NCBI GenBank assembly: GCA_947184155.2
Contig: CAMXCT020000383.1
Location: 115,684-179,683 of the forward strand
Reading direction: 5' to 3'
Length of the DNA: 64,000 nt
Source of the DNA: Cladocopium goreaui
Taxonomy: Eukaryota > Sar > Dinophyceae > Suessiales > Symbiodiniaceae
Part shown: positions 29,600 through 40,000 of the stretch, piece by piece
How the letters are laid out: the number at the start of each line of letters is the position of its first letter
Position numbering within the stretch: position 1 is the stretch's first letter
Notes under the pieces: model-generated
What the model saw: the letters and a program-made list of their open reading frames with translations, nothing else
What the model was told of the DNA's origin: nothing
Databases searched by the model: none
Program-made: the position numbers and the translations under genes

Positions 29600-31260
29600 G
29601 CTTGGGAACGGCCGCTCCTGATTTGGGCCCAGAGTCCGGCCGAGACAACTGCATGATTGGCCCGCAACGGATCTTTCCGTTACCTCTGGTGGAGATGCCA
29701 ACAGCCCGTCAGACTTTTGGACGGCGTCAAGCACAGGGGCAGTCTTTGAGGAGGAGAATTCATTTTGAGATGAACGAGAGACTCCGTTCACTGAATTGGA
29801 TGCATGGTTTCAGCAGCCCGGACTCTTCACCCGGGCGTCCCAATCAGATCCAAGGAGAAGTGCTGGGACATGTCCGAAGGCTTGTTGAGGATGCTGGAAA
29901 TTTGGGTGACCTTTCACACCCGCCATCGATGGAGGCAGCTCTTGGCAGTTTGCTCCAAGGGAGGACGGATTATTTTGAACCTTCCTCTCCAGTTTCACTC
30001 GCGCACTACAACCTCGAGCTCATCTCGCTGCCTAGTTCTCTTAAAGGAGCTCCTCGTGCTGAGGACTTGCTAGGAGCAGATGACCTTCGATATTTGAAGG
30101 AGCAAGAGCGCATAATCCGTGCAGAGCCCCACAAAGATGTCCATGTTAGTCCTTACTGGGATCCGGCCTTGAAGTATAACCAGAGAAATTATCGAAGGTT
30201 TTTGCAGAAGCTGAATGACATATCCTATCTTGATTTCACTTTGGAACCCTCCGACCATGCGGGAGTTTTCTTTGTGTGGAAGTCCGACAAGAAACGGATT
30301 CGCATGATCATCGATGGCCGTTCTGCAAATATGCGATTTCATGATCCACCTTCAGTTTCTTTGAGCACAGCAGAAACTTTCAGCAAGATTGAGATTGATA
30401 TTCCTGAGGAGCTGGTCCACGACCACGTCCAGAAGGAAGCTTTCTTGGATAGCATCCGCATTTATGCAGGGCTCTCAGATGTCAAGGATTGTTTCCATAG
30501 GATCCGACAGCCTCGGTGGCTAGCAAAGTTTTTCTGTTTCATGCCCATTGAAGCCAGACACCTCAATTTAACGGGTACAGTTTTGGAAGGGAAAACGCTG
30601 TCCAGCAAAGACCTGGTATATCCAATGCCGGGTTCTCTGTGTATGGGTTGCTCATGGTCACTTTTCTTCGCCCAAAAGATCAACGAGCGTCAGTTTTCGC
30701 TGTCTCCGCAGCTAGGAAGTTCCCGATTGATTAGTGATCGTTCTCCTCCTTTGGTTATTAATCCTTTTGATCCTGACATGCTTCACCACTATGTATACGT
30801 AGATAATTTGGGTGTCATTGGGCAAAACCAAGAACTTGTTCACCAGGTAGTCCAGGCAATGCAGGATCATTTCAACAGCAAGGATTTGTCGTTGCATCCA
30901 GGTGAAGTGCAGTGTGATGACATCAAAGCTTTGGGTATTCATTTGGATGGGAGAAACAAACGAACGAGGGTGGCACGCGAACGGCTCCACAAGGTCAGAC
31001 AAGCCCTGCGTTGCCTACTCCATCGAGGACGGTGCTCTGGCAAGGTGCTTGAAATTGTGATAGGGCATGCCACCTTTTGTGGCCTTGGCTCTGTCAGTCT
31101 TCCATTCCTCTTACAAATTTATTCAACAGCATTACAATTCTCCAGCAGTTATTTGGGATTCCGTCCTTCAAGAATTGCGTGTTTTTGCAGGTCTCATGGT
31201 TTTCTTGGAACACAACTGGGGAAAGGGCTGGAACCAGTTGGTTTCAACTTCAGATGCTAG
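29596..31260 (+). CDS. DIRS-like reverse transcriptase
   Basis: ATG at 29596, overlapping the gag-like stop. Residues: RMIIDGRSAN (236-245), motif A region GLSDVKDCFHRI with Asp295 and Asp298, motif B PGSLCMGCSWSLFFAQ (345-360), motif C YVDN (401-404). The second Asp of the usual YxDD is Asn; whether this is a family trait or a loss cannot be told here. The last part, after about 31085, is out of frame: the expected continuation (ALSVFHSSYKFIQ) is in the next frame. Confidence 0.8.
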   Translation: MSLGTAAPDLGPESGRDNCMIGPQRIFPLPLVEMPTARQTFGRRQAQGQSLRRRIHFEMNERLRSLNWMHGFSSPDSSPGRPNQIQGEVLGHVRRLVEDAGNLGDLSHPPSMEAALGSLLQGRTDYFEPSSPVSLAHYNLELISLPSSLKGAPRAEDLLGADDLRYLKEQERIIRAEPHKDVHVSPYWDPALKYNQRNYRRFLQKLNDISYLDFTLEPSDHAGVFFVWKSDKKRIRMIIDGRSANMRFHDPPSVSLSTAETFSKIEIDIPEELVHDHVQKEAFLDSIRIYAGLSDVKDCFHRIRQPRWLAKFFCFMPIEARHLNLTGTVLEGKTLSSKDLVYPMPGSLCMGCSWSLFFAQKINERQFSLSPQLGSSRLISDRSPPLVINPFDPDMLHHYVYVDNLGVIGQNQELVHQVVQAMQDHFNSKDLSLHPGEVQCDDIKALGIHLDGRNKRTRVARERLHKVRQALRCLLHRGRCSGKVLEIVIGHATFCGLGSVSLPFLLQIYSTALQFSSSYLGFRPSRIACFCRSHGFLGTQLGKGLEPVGFNFRC

Positions 31261-31876
31261 CGAAACTGGCTTTGGTGTGTGTACAGCGTTTTGGCCTACT
31301 GCGGAGGTCGCAGCAGCTGGCCGCATCAACGAGCGAAGCCGTTTTCGGAGGACTGCCGGGCATTCGGCCAGAGAATCTGCCCTCACTTCAGCTGGTTTTG
31401 TTCGTGATGAAGTTTCAGGTAAATGGGTTGTCAACGAAATAGACAGTGCAGAATTTTTAGACAAAGCAGGGTGGGAAGTCGACCCATGTTTTTCTGAGAT
31501 TCCTGCTAAACTACTATCTCGTGATCTCTGGACCCCCAAAGTTTCTGGCACATGGAAGTATTCAGCGCACATTATGGAGCTGGAAGCAAGAGCTTTGGTA
31601 AAGTCTTTAGAGCGCATCTGCCATTCTAGGTTTGGGCATGACAACCATCAACTTTTACTCACTGATTCTTTGTCCATGGCTTTGGCATTTGACCCAGCAC
31701 GGTCTCGCAGTTACAGAGTCTTACAACAGATCCGGCGGTTGGCAGCTCTGGCTCTATCCCGTAATGTCAGTCCTCATGTTCGTTGGGTGCCGTCAGAGTT
31801 AAACTCGGCCGATGAGCCCAGCCGAACGACAGCAGCTGACAAGTCAAAAAAATTGATAGATTTGATCCCAACAGCG
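31086..31876 (+). CDS. DIRS-like RNase H region
   Basis: Continues the RT in the +1 frame. FAGLMVFLEHNWGKGWNQLV leads into STSDASETGFGV, HIMELEARALVKSLERI, LLTDSLSMALAF and HVRWVPSELNSADEPSR, the typical D-E-D-D spacing and the closing NSADEPSR box of DIRS/Ty3-type RNase H. The frame stays open to 32467, but coding signs fade where the recombinase ORF begins, so the true end overlaps it. Confidence 0.75.
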
Positions 31877-31877
31877 C

Positions 31878-33208
31878 ATGTCCAAGCGCCGCCGGGTCTT
31901 GGAAGCTCCTCAAGACCAGCAGCAGCAGCTGCGCTCAACCCGGCGTCGCACTCTGCTGCCAGGCGAGGTGAAACCAGAGCCCCGCAGGAAATCAATGAGC
32001 AGGGTTTTGCCTGCGGCCAACCTGTCAACGCGGCTGAACAGCACGCCTCTGAAGCAAGAGTGGGCAGCCCTAGACCAATCTCACCTGCCCTTCCCTGTGG
32101 CTTCAAAACGCAAGAGGTCCAACAGCTCGGACTCGAGCTCCAGCAGTTCAGACCCTCCGGCAGTGAAGAAGATGCAAGCGAACCTGATTCGGAGACGGCG
32201 GCGTCGCCTTGCACTCTATGTCACAGAGATTTTGGAGGCCAAGTCTCAGGGGTTGGCTCTTCTGGAAAAGAAAGCAGTTCAGGCCAAAACAGAGGCATAC
32301 TATACCAAGGAATACACAGAGTTCATGTCGTTTGTGAAAGAGAGTCGGCTCACTGTGGGTTCTGCAGCTTCAATGGATTCGGCACTTTGCCAGTACATGA
32401 CTTCACAGTTTCTGGCGGGCCACCCTTCACACAAGGGGGACAAGCTGGTGGCTGCTGTTTGCCATAGCCATGCGCAGTTCAGCAAGCACGGGCCACAGTC
32501 CCTCCCCCGCACAATTCGTGCCATGAAAGGGTGGAGGCGTTTGGCCCCAGGTCAGTCTCGCAAGGCTTGGCCTCTTGCAGTTTGGAGCGCGGTGGCTATG
32601 GAAATGGTGCGCGTGCATCAGGTGCGCATGGCGCTGTTCACTTTGACAGCTCTTGCCAGCTACGCACGCCCCTCAGAACTATTAGCTTGCAAAGTTTTTT
32701 GCCTGGTCCAGCCGACAGCTCAAGTCACGGACCATTGGGCTATCCTTCTGTGCGCCCAGGAAATGGCACACCCTTCAAAGACTGGGGAGTACGACGACTC
32801 AGTTCTTTTGGACAACCCCTACCTCCTGCCTTGGGCCAAGCACTTGTTCAAGGAGCTCAAGACTCAACCCAAAGACCAGCCCCTGTGGGATTTCGGATAC
32901 TCCGACCATTTCCATGTCTTTACCCAGGTGAGCCGGTGAGCAAGAGACTGTCATTGACGGTGACGCCGTACCAACTGCGGCACTCCGGGCCTTCAATCGA
33001 CCGTGCCCGCAACTTGAGAAGCTTGCTGGAAGTTCAGAAACGTGGCAGATGGAAAAGCCAGAAGAGCGTGACCAGATACGAGAAATCTGCACGGCTGGCT
33101 GCCAACTTCCAAGAGCTACCTTTGCAAGTTCAACGCCACTGCCTGCACGCCGAAAGTCTTCTCGCGGATGTGATGTTGGGCCGAGCCACGCCCGTGACCC
33201 CGCCTTGA
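31878..33208 (+). CDS. tyrosine recombinase (frameshifted)
   Basis: ATG at 31878 overlaps the previous ORF in another frame. A basic and Ser-rich N-terminus (KRKRSNSSDSSSSSSDPP) is followed by a SAM-like core-binding region and the catalytic part: Arg in LASYARPSELLACK, then, after a frame change at about 32920-32940, YQLRHSGPSID and GRWKSQKSVTRYEK with the nucleophile Tyr. The Arg, the Arg-His box and the Tyr are all present. It would cut and join circular cDNA into the genome. The original frame ends at a TGA at 32937-32939; the C-terminus ends at TGA 33206-33208. Confidence 0.8.
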
Positions 33209-33939
33209 TTCGGCGAAAGCACTTTCGCAAGTATGTGGCAGATTTGTTTGCTGGCACTGGTGGGGTTGCTCATCAGGTGCGGCGGCTTGGATTTTCAGCA
33301 AAAGAATGGGATGTGCAAAGGGGTCCTGACTTTGACCTCACCTCTCCCACGGTTGTGCACCGTTTGTTGAAAGACATTCGAAATGGCAGAGTTTTGGCTG
33401 TCATGATGTCTCCTCCAAATGCCAGTCTTTCACCTGCCAGAGATCGTCAGAGAGCCATCCGGTCCAAACGTTTCCCTTGGGGCCTTCCACAACGATTTTT
33501 GACGCCAGAAGATCGCAGAAAAGTTACAAGTGAGAATGCCTGCCTTAGAACATGTTTCTCTCTCATATCTATTTTGCAGCAACACAAGATACCTTGGATC
33601 TTTGCACAGCCAGCTAGCTCTAAAGTTTGGTTTTTCCCAGAGATGCAAGAATTACAGCAGCACCCTCAATGCCATTCAATGACGACAGATCTCTGCCAAT
33701 TCAGAACTATGTGGCGGAAACCAATCACCTTATTGTTTGGAAATTTGGACTCGCAGGACACTGCGCGGCTGCTGCGCTCTTGCACTGGGCTCCGAGGCCG
33801 CTGCTCTCGCACTGACCAGGCCCACTTTCAACTCACGGGGTGGCACCACTCAGGAGTCCGGTGGTCTCAAGTTGCTCAATCTTTTCCTTTAGAGTTTTGC
33901 AAACATTTGGCCTTTGTTTTAACTGCCCCTTCCCAATAG
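33209..33939 (+). CDS. methyltransferase ORF of the DIRS-like element, degenerate motifs
   Basis: The frame is open from 33049, but the part before 33209 overlaps the recombinase. Motif I is excellent: YVADLFAGTGGVAHQVRRLG. The motif IV position reads MMSPPNASLSPARD, where a C5-cytosine enzyme has Pro-Cys and an adenine enzyme has (D/N/S)PP(Y/F). The motif VI position reads IPWIFAQPASS, where C5 enzymes have Glu-Asn. The rest (WFFPEMQELQ, LLFGNL) keeps the methyltransferase layout. It is either a different chemistry or an inactive remnant. DIRS elements often carry a methyltransferase-like domain at this place. It stops at TAG 33937-33939. Confidence 0.7.
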
Positions 33940-33982
33940 AACTTCTCCACCAACTGCCCCTTCCCAATAGAACTTCTCCACC
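33921..33982. repeat. 31-bp tandem duplication across the ORF end
   Basis: AACTGCCCCTTCCCAATAGA begins two identical 31-bp units at 33921 and 33952. The first holds the methyltransferase stop codon. Confidence 0.9.
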
Positions 33983-34248
33983 CTTAGTCAACATTCTGGC
34001 TTCGGAATGATTTGGGACGATTCTTAGTGTTTGTGGAAGCACACCATTTTTTCTTTTCAGAGTGCTGTGGAAATGATGTTTAGCAAGGGGCGGCACTTTG
34101 ATTTCTTCTGATCTGTAAAGTGCCTACAAGAGATGCGAAACGATGCTTCATCTCCAGCATAGCGCGGAGGCCATGACTGTGCGAGACGAGATTTGAGAAA
34201 GTGTGTCCGCAAAAGACTGAGAGCGGTTGAATCGTACTACTAGTAATT

Positions 34249-34329
34249 TGCTTTTGAAAAACTTTCAAAACCGCACTTTGTGGCTTTGGCGCCGGGCTGC
34301 GGTTTTGGAACAGTTTTGGGGAGAGAAGA
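34249..34329. repeat. 3' direct repeat of the DIRS-like element
   Basis: GCTTTTGAAAAACTTTCAAA, TTTGTGGCTTTGGCGCCG and GTTTTGGAACAG, in the same order as at 27127-27209. Confidence 0.7.
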
Positions 34330-34440
34330 ACTGAGATGATCTGAGAGTAAACTGAGAAGAACTCAGATGAGGTGAGGAGAGCTGACAGGAGTTGAGATAA
34401 ATTGAGATGATATGAAATGAGATGAGATGGGATGCACAGA
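34330..34440. repeat. purine-rich GAGATGA tract
   Basis: Irregular tandem GAGATGA, GAACTGAGA and GAGATAAATTGAGATGA words. On the minus strand it gives Ser/His-rich open frames that I treat as artefacts. Confidence 0.7.
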
Positions 34441-34757
34441 CTGCGGTGACAATGGGGTGCAACGAACAATGTCCAAGGGAAACTGCAATGCGATGAGGTC
34501 AGATGAAATAAGAAAAGGTCCAACCTCGAAAAGAGATGGCACCGGAATGAAAAGCAAAAACATTTGTTGCGAAGGACAGAAGGTCGGCCAGCAACTTAAA
34601 GGAACATTTTTGTTCGGCTCTTTAGGCTATAGGCGTTTCATTTTTAAAATTTCCGCCCCCGGCTTGCCCGGGCGCTATTTGTATACCACATTATATATAT
34701 ATATGCAAATCTCTTATTTCTGGTTGTTGAAATCCAACATGAACCCCAGATCCGCAG
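34441..34757. other. no gene assigned
   Basis: A plus frame is open at 34427-34867 and covers the exon below, but its first part has no codon bias. A short AT tract lies at 34691-34703. Confidence 0.4.
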
Positions 34758-34845
34758 GTCTGAAGGACACCGTGCAGCTGGTTACGGCGCCGGCGGGGCG
34801 TAAGGCAGCCTACACCAAGTTCGGCAGTGGCACGGGGCACCCAGG
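34758..34845 (+). CDS. exon of an unrecognised gene
   Basis: After CGCAG|G the frame reads LKDTVQLVTAPAGRKAAYTK then FGSGTGHP with almost only G/C third positions. Ends near CCAGG|GAGATC, a possible GA donor. Confidence 0.5.
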
Positions 34846-35422
34846 GAGATCTGGAGTTGAGGGATGAGTTTCAGCAACCAAAATGCAAATTTAAATTACC
34901 TAACCATGATCATTGATGCAACGTCGGGATTTCAATGATTGAGACTGAAATATGGGTTTGTTTGAAGATGGTTTTTGCCTTCCCACAAACGCTCATTTTA
35001 GCAGGGATGATTTGATTGACCATTGGATAATTTGGATAATTTAAGTGCCCTATTTTTAGGGAAAACCATATGTACCATGGTCAAAAACTTGAGTAAATTC
35101 CCCAGTCCTCGGGGTCTTTGGATTGCCTCTGTGGGATAACCAATCATAACCATACCGCATAAACCATGAAATTTGACCATGGCACATCTGAATCACAGGT
35201 AGGTGAAGATCCCAAGCCTTCAAGCGGGACTCTTCAGTTCGGCATCGGATTGTCAAGTGGGAGAAACATGGTCAATGGGGGGTACCCATGTATTTCCATT
35301 AAAAAAACCATCTCCGATTCAGCCCTTAAGCACCTCCAAAGAAAACCATGGTCAATCCCAGCACCTTAAAAAAATCCCATCTCCCATAAAATTCCCACGG
35401 TTCATGTACCTGGAAAACAAAG
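34846..35422. other. mostly intron-like
   Basis: One short island after CACAG|GTAGG (35190-35270; KPSSGTLQFGIGLSSG in one frame) may be an exon, but two frames are open. The rest is AT-rich. Confidence 0.3.
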
Positions 35423-35543
35423 GATCGGGATGGGTTCATGGGAGCGTCGTTGAATGGGCCGGCAAAACTGGATCCCATCTCCTGGAGCAACATCAGATCA
35501 ATCCCAGGAAGGCCGATGATAATCTGGGCATCGCAGTCTGGTT
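35423..35543 (+). CDS. possible exon, frame uncertain
   Basis: One plus frame reads GSVVEWAGKTGSHLLEQHQI then NPRKADDNLGIAVW; another plus and one minus frame are also open. Near the 3' end of the gene that stops at 35953. Confidence 0.3.
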
Positions 35544-35603
35544 GTGATAGCAATCGTTGGATGTCGATATCTCCAGACATTACCTGTTTTGTAACATATA
35601 ACA

Positions 35604-35699
35604 AGCTATTGAAGCCATGGCCCAGTCGAAATAGTTGATTTACCCAGCTACAAAATGGTGGATCTTTCCATAAGTTTTTTGTATGTTTACCAGAGGGTA
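35604..35699. repeat. family A, left end missing
   Basis: Starts AGCTATTGAAGCCATGG and ends GTATGTTTACCAGAGGGTA. Same core as the copies at 41353 and 50086. Confidence 0.8.
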
Positions 35700-35749
35700 A
35701 CAGTTCGATGATCCCAACGGATATTTCCCGTGTGACTTCCTAAGCAGGA

Positions 35750-35856
35750 TACCCTCTGGTAATTTAACATAGCTATGGAAAGATCCACCATTTTTAATGG
35801 GAAAATCAACTATAAATGGCCATTTTCAATAGCTATTTTGACATAACCAGAGGGTA
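35750..35856. repeat. family A element
   Basis: TACCCTCTGGTAATTTAACA on the left but TTTTGACATAACCAGAGGGTA on the right: two different end words. Ends 11 bp before an exon. Confidence 0.9.
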
Positions 35857-35867
35857 ACTATCAATAG

Positions 35868-35953
35868 GAAGGTGGACACGGACGACTGAACGAGGTGTTT
35901 GTGACGGCAACGAGAAGTTCAACAAGTTCACGTTGGAGGAGGATAGCAGTTGA
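35868..35953 (+). CDS. terminal exon of a plus-strand gene
   Basis: After CAATAG|G the frame reads RWTRTTERGVCDGNEKFNKF then TLEEDSS and stops at TGA 35951-35953, with G/C third positions. It would end the gene carrying the 34758 exon, about 1.1 kb before the DUF1349 gene. Product unknown. Confidence 0.5.
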
Positions 35954-37040
35954 CAAGGGACGACCCAACGGGAAAGATGGGAGATGGGAGATGGGAAGGG
36001 TGATTCAGGGGTTGGTAAATGTCCCATGACTTGGGAATATTGGACATCACCTTATACTAGCCATCTAGTAGACCATATACCTAATGGAATCTAATGGTTG
36101 GGTGATGTTCAATGGGGACATTTAACAACCCCTGTGGGAAAGGGTGATTTTCGAAAAACACGTGTTTTGAAGATGATGGGGATAGACTCCCCATGGAATA
36201 TATAGAATCCCCAAGGGAGTGGATAGAATCCCCATGTTCATTTACTTTTCTATATATTTTTTGGGAGGTGATGGGGATGCCAGTCATGATCAGTCATGCT
36301 AATGATGGAACAAATTTGAGCTTTTCTGGAAACACAACATGTAAGTCACTCTAATTACTCTAGTGATTTGAGCCACAGATGCCACGACCATTGGTCTTGG
36401 GAAAAACCATTGAAATCCACATGTTGCATAGCAAAATCATCGATTCTGTACATGTCTACTTCTTTTCCCACCATGGTTGGTGAATGTTGATGACTACAGA
36501 ATCACAGGGTACATATCGTCTCCAAAAAACTGAGGCTTCCAGGGTTCAGCAACAGCAACATTTGTTTCTTCCCCCAAACGAGGCCTACAGCGCGTTGCTG
36601 ATGCGTTGCTGTGATCACAGCCAAAATCGAAATTGGGTGAGGTCTTCGCATCGCAAAATCTCAAAAAAAACCCTTGGTGAACTCTGTTCAGTTCCACTTC
36701 GTCCCAGGTTTCAGAGTTCTTACCATGGCATCTTTGTGAAATATGAGCATTGCATAGCAATGACACTGTCTCTTGGTACGCCACGGCCCCATGCTCGGGT
36801 GATCATCCATAGGACCTGAAGCCGTGAGAATTCACATCTCTCCATGAAATTGATACAGAGAGTTTGGTGATCTATGATCATCTCCATATATCCTCCATTC
36901 ATCTCCCATTTTTCCGTTTCTAGAATTTTTCCATGAAATCAATGATAGAACCTCTTTCCCAACAATAAACGTTCTTTTTCCCCCATGTTCAACATCCCCA
37001 AAGAGTGCCCCGTTTGGTTCCCCAAAAGCACCACCACGCC
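35954..37040. other. intergenic region before the DUF1349 gene
   Basis: No coding signal apart from weak open frames at 36484-36819. Contains repeated GATAGAATCCCCA words near 36180-36240. No promoter motif can be claimed; dinoflagellate promoters are poorly defined. Confidence 0.4.
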
Positions 37041-40000
37041 ATGGACGTTGTCGACTTCGGCAGCCCTTTGCTGCTCTGGGAGCCCAGTGCCCCCGACGCA
37101 TGCGGTGGCAGCTGGCGCTTCGAAGACGACCGCGAGGGTCGAAGAGTGCTGTCGGTGCGGCCGGCGCCGCAGCGGGATTTTTGGAGCAGCTGGGAGTGTT
37201 TCACTGGAGATGTGGGAAGATCATGGATGCACCAAGATATGGTCATTTTTTATGCCATTTTGATATGACAAATGAATACACATGATGATAAAGCATGATA
37301 ACATAATATGAGACATGGACATTTCTGCAACAAAGATAGTTTTGCAATGTTTTGCACAACTCTGAATGGTAAAACATGTTGTGAATGGCTGGCTCTTGAG
37401 TTCCAACCATTTCCAAACTCTTTTTTTTTTTTTTTGCGGGGTTGTGCGGTCTTTAGAGGTGTCGTAGTCTTGGGAATCTTGGGATCCAAGCATTGTGTAC
37501 CGCGAATCGAGGTAAGACTTTCTACCAGCCCTTGCTGGTGAAACATGATGGCCAGGTTGGGGTGGCCAGTGGTGACATCGATTTTTTTCCGAATGCCTAA
37601 CATGCCGAACGAAAATATTTTAGGCGTACTGAAAAACACATGACATTGATTGTGGATCATGAAGATGTAAATATATACATGGAATATAATGGAATGATAA
37701 AAGTAGATAGATGTGTAGTGAAACACTTTTCAAAACTCTGCTGGAAACAGGTTTCAAGGAAAAATCTCCGAGTCATTTGGTTGGATGCCATCCAGTCTGG
37801 AATCAGCAGCAACTAAATATCATCAACCTTAGATTCATATTCATCACATGTTTATCATGATTTCTTAGCAACCATAAATTATTTAAAGACTTATCAACAT
37901 ACTTACCATAATATACAATTATGAATATCATCATGCTAATATAGACTCGTTACTAACACATATTGGTTACATGTTGTATAGATAATCTAGTTAGTCACAC
38001 GTATATAATCATATATACATATATATCACATGTTAATTTACTAATAACATATATATATATATATCACATGTTAATTTACTAATAACATATATATATATAT
38101 ATATATAAGGGACACCTATGTTATACCGGCAGGTCTTGGTATGCCCGGTCTCCGCGAGTGAAGCCACCCTTTCATTGGCCTTCACCTTGACGCCCAAAGC
38201 GCAATTCGATCAAGCTGGGGCGGCTTAGTCTCTGGCGATAGCCGGTTTTGATGGTCGCTTTCTGAGGTTTTATGGTGCAGGATGGGGCCCCCAAGATAGC
38301 TAAGTTGCCTTATTTTTGTGGCTGAATTCTATGGTTTATGGTGGATATAACTATAGTTATTGGGGTTTGGAAACCAACTTATAAGATCTTATAAGTGGGG
38401 GGCACATGGGGGCACCATCCTGTAGTTTAATGGTAATATTATGATATTTTATGGTCGTTTTTATTATTATGGTAGTTTTGGAAAAATCAAAGCAACATGG
38501 TCATGAGTGAGTGTGTTACTGTAGCACAACGCCAATAAAAACCTTGGGTGGTTTCAAATGTATCTTATGTTCAAACATACACACTGGGGATTTTGAAGGT
38601 AGTTGGGGTGACCTGGTGATGTAGCAGCAATCTGAAACAATCTGACTATGTTTGGAACCTGGCTAAATTGGCTATATCAGGTACGGAATAGCTAAATGGA
38701 TAAATACCTGACTATATTGATAACCTATTTGGCAATATCAGGTATTTTTTATCTATCCGTGGATGTTTCTTTTGTTCAAATCTTCATGTCATGATCAGTC
38801 AAGACTGACGGTTTCTCCAGCGTCTGATCCATAGTTTCTATTCAGTCGGGTCAAAGTCGTACTTCTTACTGTGTAGGGTTAACCAACACTACTTAAACTG
38901 GTTGGTGGTTGGGAACCTTTTTTATTTTCAATCATATATGGGATAATCCTTCCCATTGACGAACTCATATTTTTCAAGATGGTTATTGCACCACCAACCA
39001 GTATAACTATAACCAATATAACCATTCATAAACCAGCACTTTTCCATACTTTTCCAATGGTTATGGTATGGTTTCTGTTGGTTTAATCCATTGATTAACA
39101 CTCTGAACACTCGGTTATGATCATTTCTCTGAGATACCCAGCTACATCATAGCGGATGGGACGGGACGGGAAGGGGGTACTTGCCATACCAATGCGAATA
39201 GTATCAGTTCATGTGGTTGGTTATATATCCCATAAGATATCCCAAAAGCATCTTATAACATGACAACATGTAAGTATAATCACCTTAAAATCTCCCAGAA
39301 CAGATTCTTATGGCATATGTATGAATGGACAACATCCTTTTTTCCAGCCTTTTTCCATTCTTTTCCCATGAACATGGAGAATATGGTAGCTCTAGATCCA
39401 TTGGTTCATCCTCATTTTCTCATCATTTTCCCTATTCTATAGCATTATTTTCATGTTTTTTTTAAATGGCAATTTCCATGGGGTTTCATCATGTTTCATG
39501 GTTTTCTATGGTTTAATTCATGGGTTTTGCTTGAAAACATGGGTTTTTCATAGGTTTTTCATAGGTTTTCATCATGTTTCATAGCTTTTCTATGGGTTAA
39601 TCCATGATTTTTCATCCAAAACCAGCCCCGGAGCTCCCGGGGATCCTCCGGGGATTCCCATTGAGGCCATGGTTCTGGTGGACGAGAACACCTGGGTCAA
39701 GGCCGGCATCGAATACTGCGACGCTGTGCCGCGGCTCTCCTGCGTGGTGACCAACGAGGGCTTCTCGGAGCCTCGGGACAACGCCGAACGGAAACGAAAC
39801 GGTTTTGTGGAGGAAGGACGGCATGACTTTTTGTGGATGTTTTCATGCAGTGTATCATGTGTATAATACAATACATATATAAGATATTATATATATGGTA
39901 TTATAATATATATATATATTTAGATACAGATATAGAGATGGAATGTTTATTGGAACATTTAGTGGACAAGAGCAACCAGCATGATATGTGGATGTACCCT

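Larger units (their letters stand above)
27127..34329 (+). mobile_element. DIRS-like tyrosine-recombinase retrotransposon
   Basis: About 7.2 kb between diverged direct repeats (27127-27209 and 34249-34329). Gene order: basic leader ORF, gag-like ORF, reverse transcriptase with RNase H, tyrosine recombinase, methyltransferase. DIRS elements integrate through a tyrosine recombinase rather than an integrase. The coding region shows at least three frame changes and one internal stop, so this copy is probably dead. The outer boundary is uncertain: GTCTCGCAC lies in the 53-bp repeats upstream and inverted at about 34183-34191, so the element may extend to 26877. Confidence 0.8.

Noticed and set aside
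32920-32945. CCAG|GTGAGC in the recombinase as a real intron donor
   Set aside because: The coding sequence resumes within a few bases in another frame, so a small indel explains it better.
34080-34563. Ser/His-rich minus-strand ORFs after the DIRS-like element
   Set aside because: They come from the GAGATGA purine tract.
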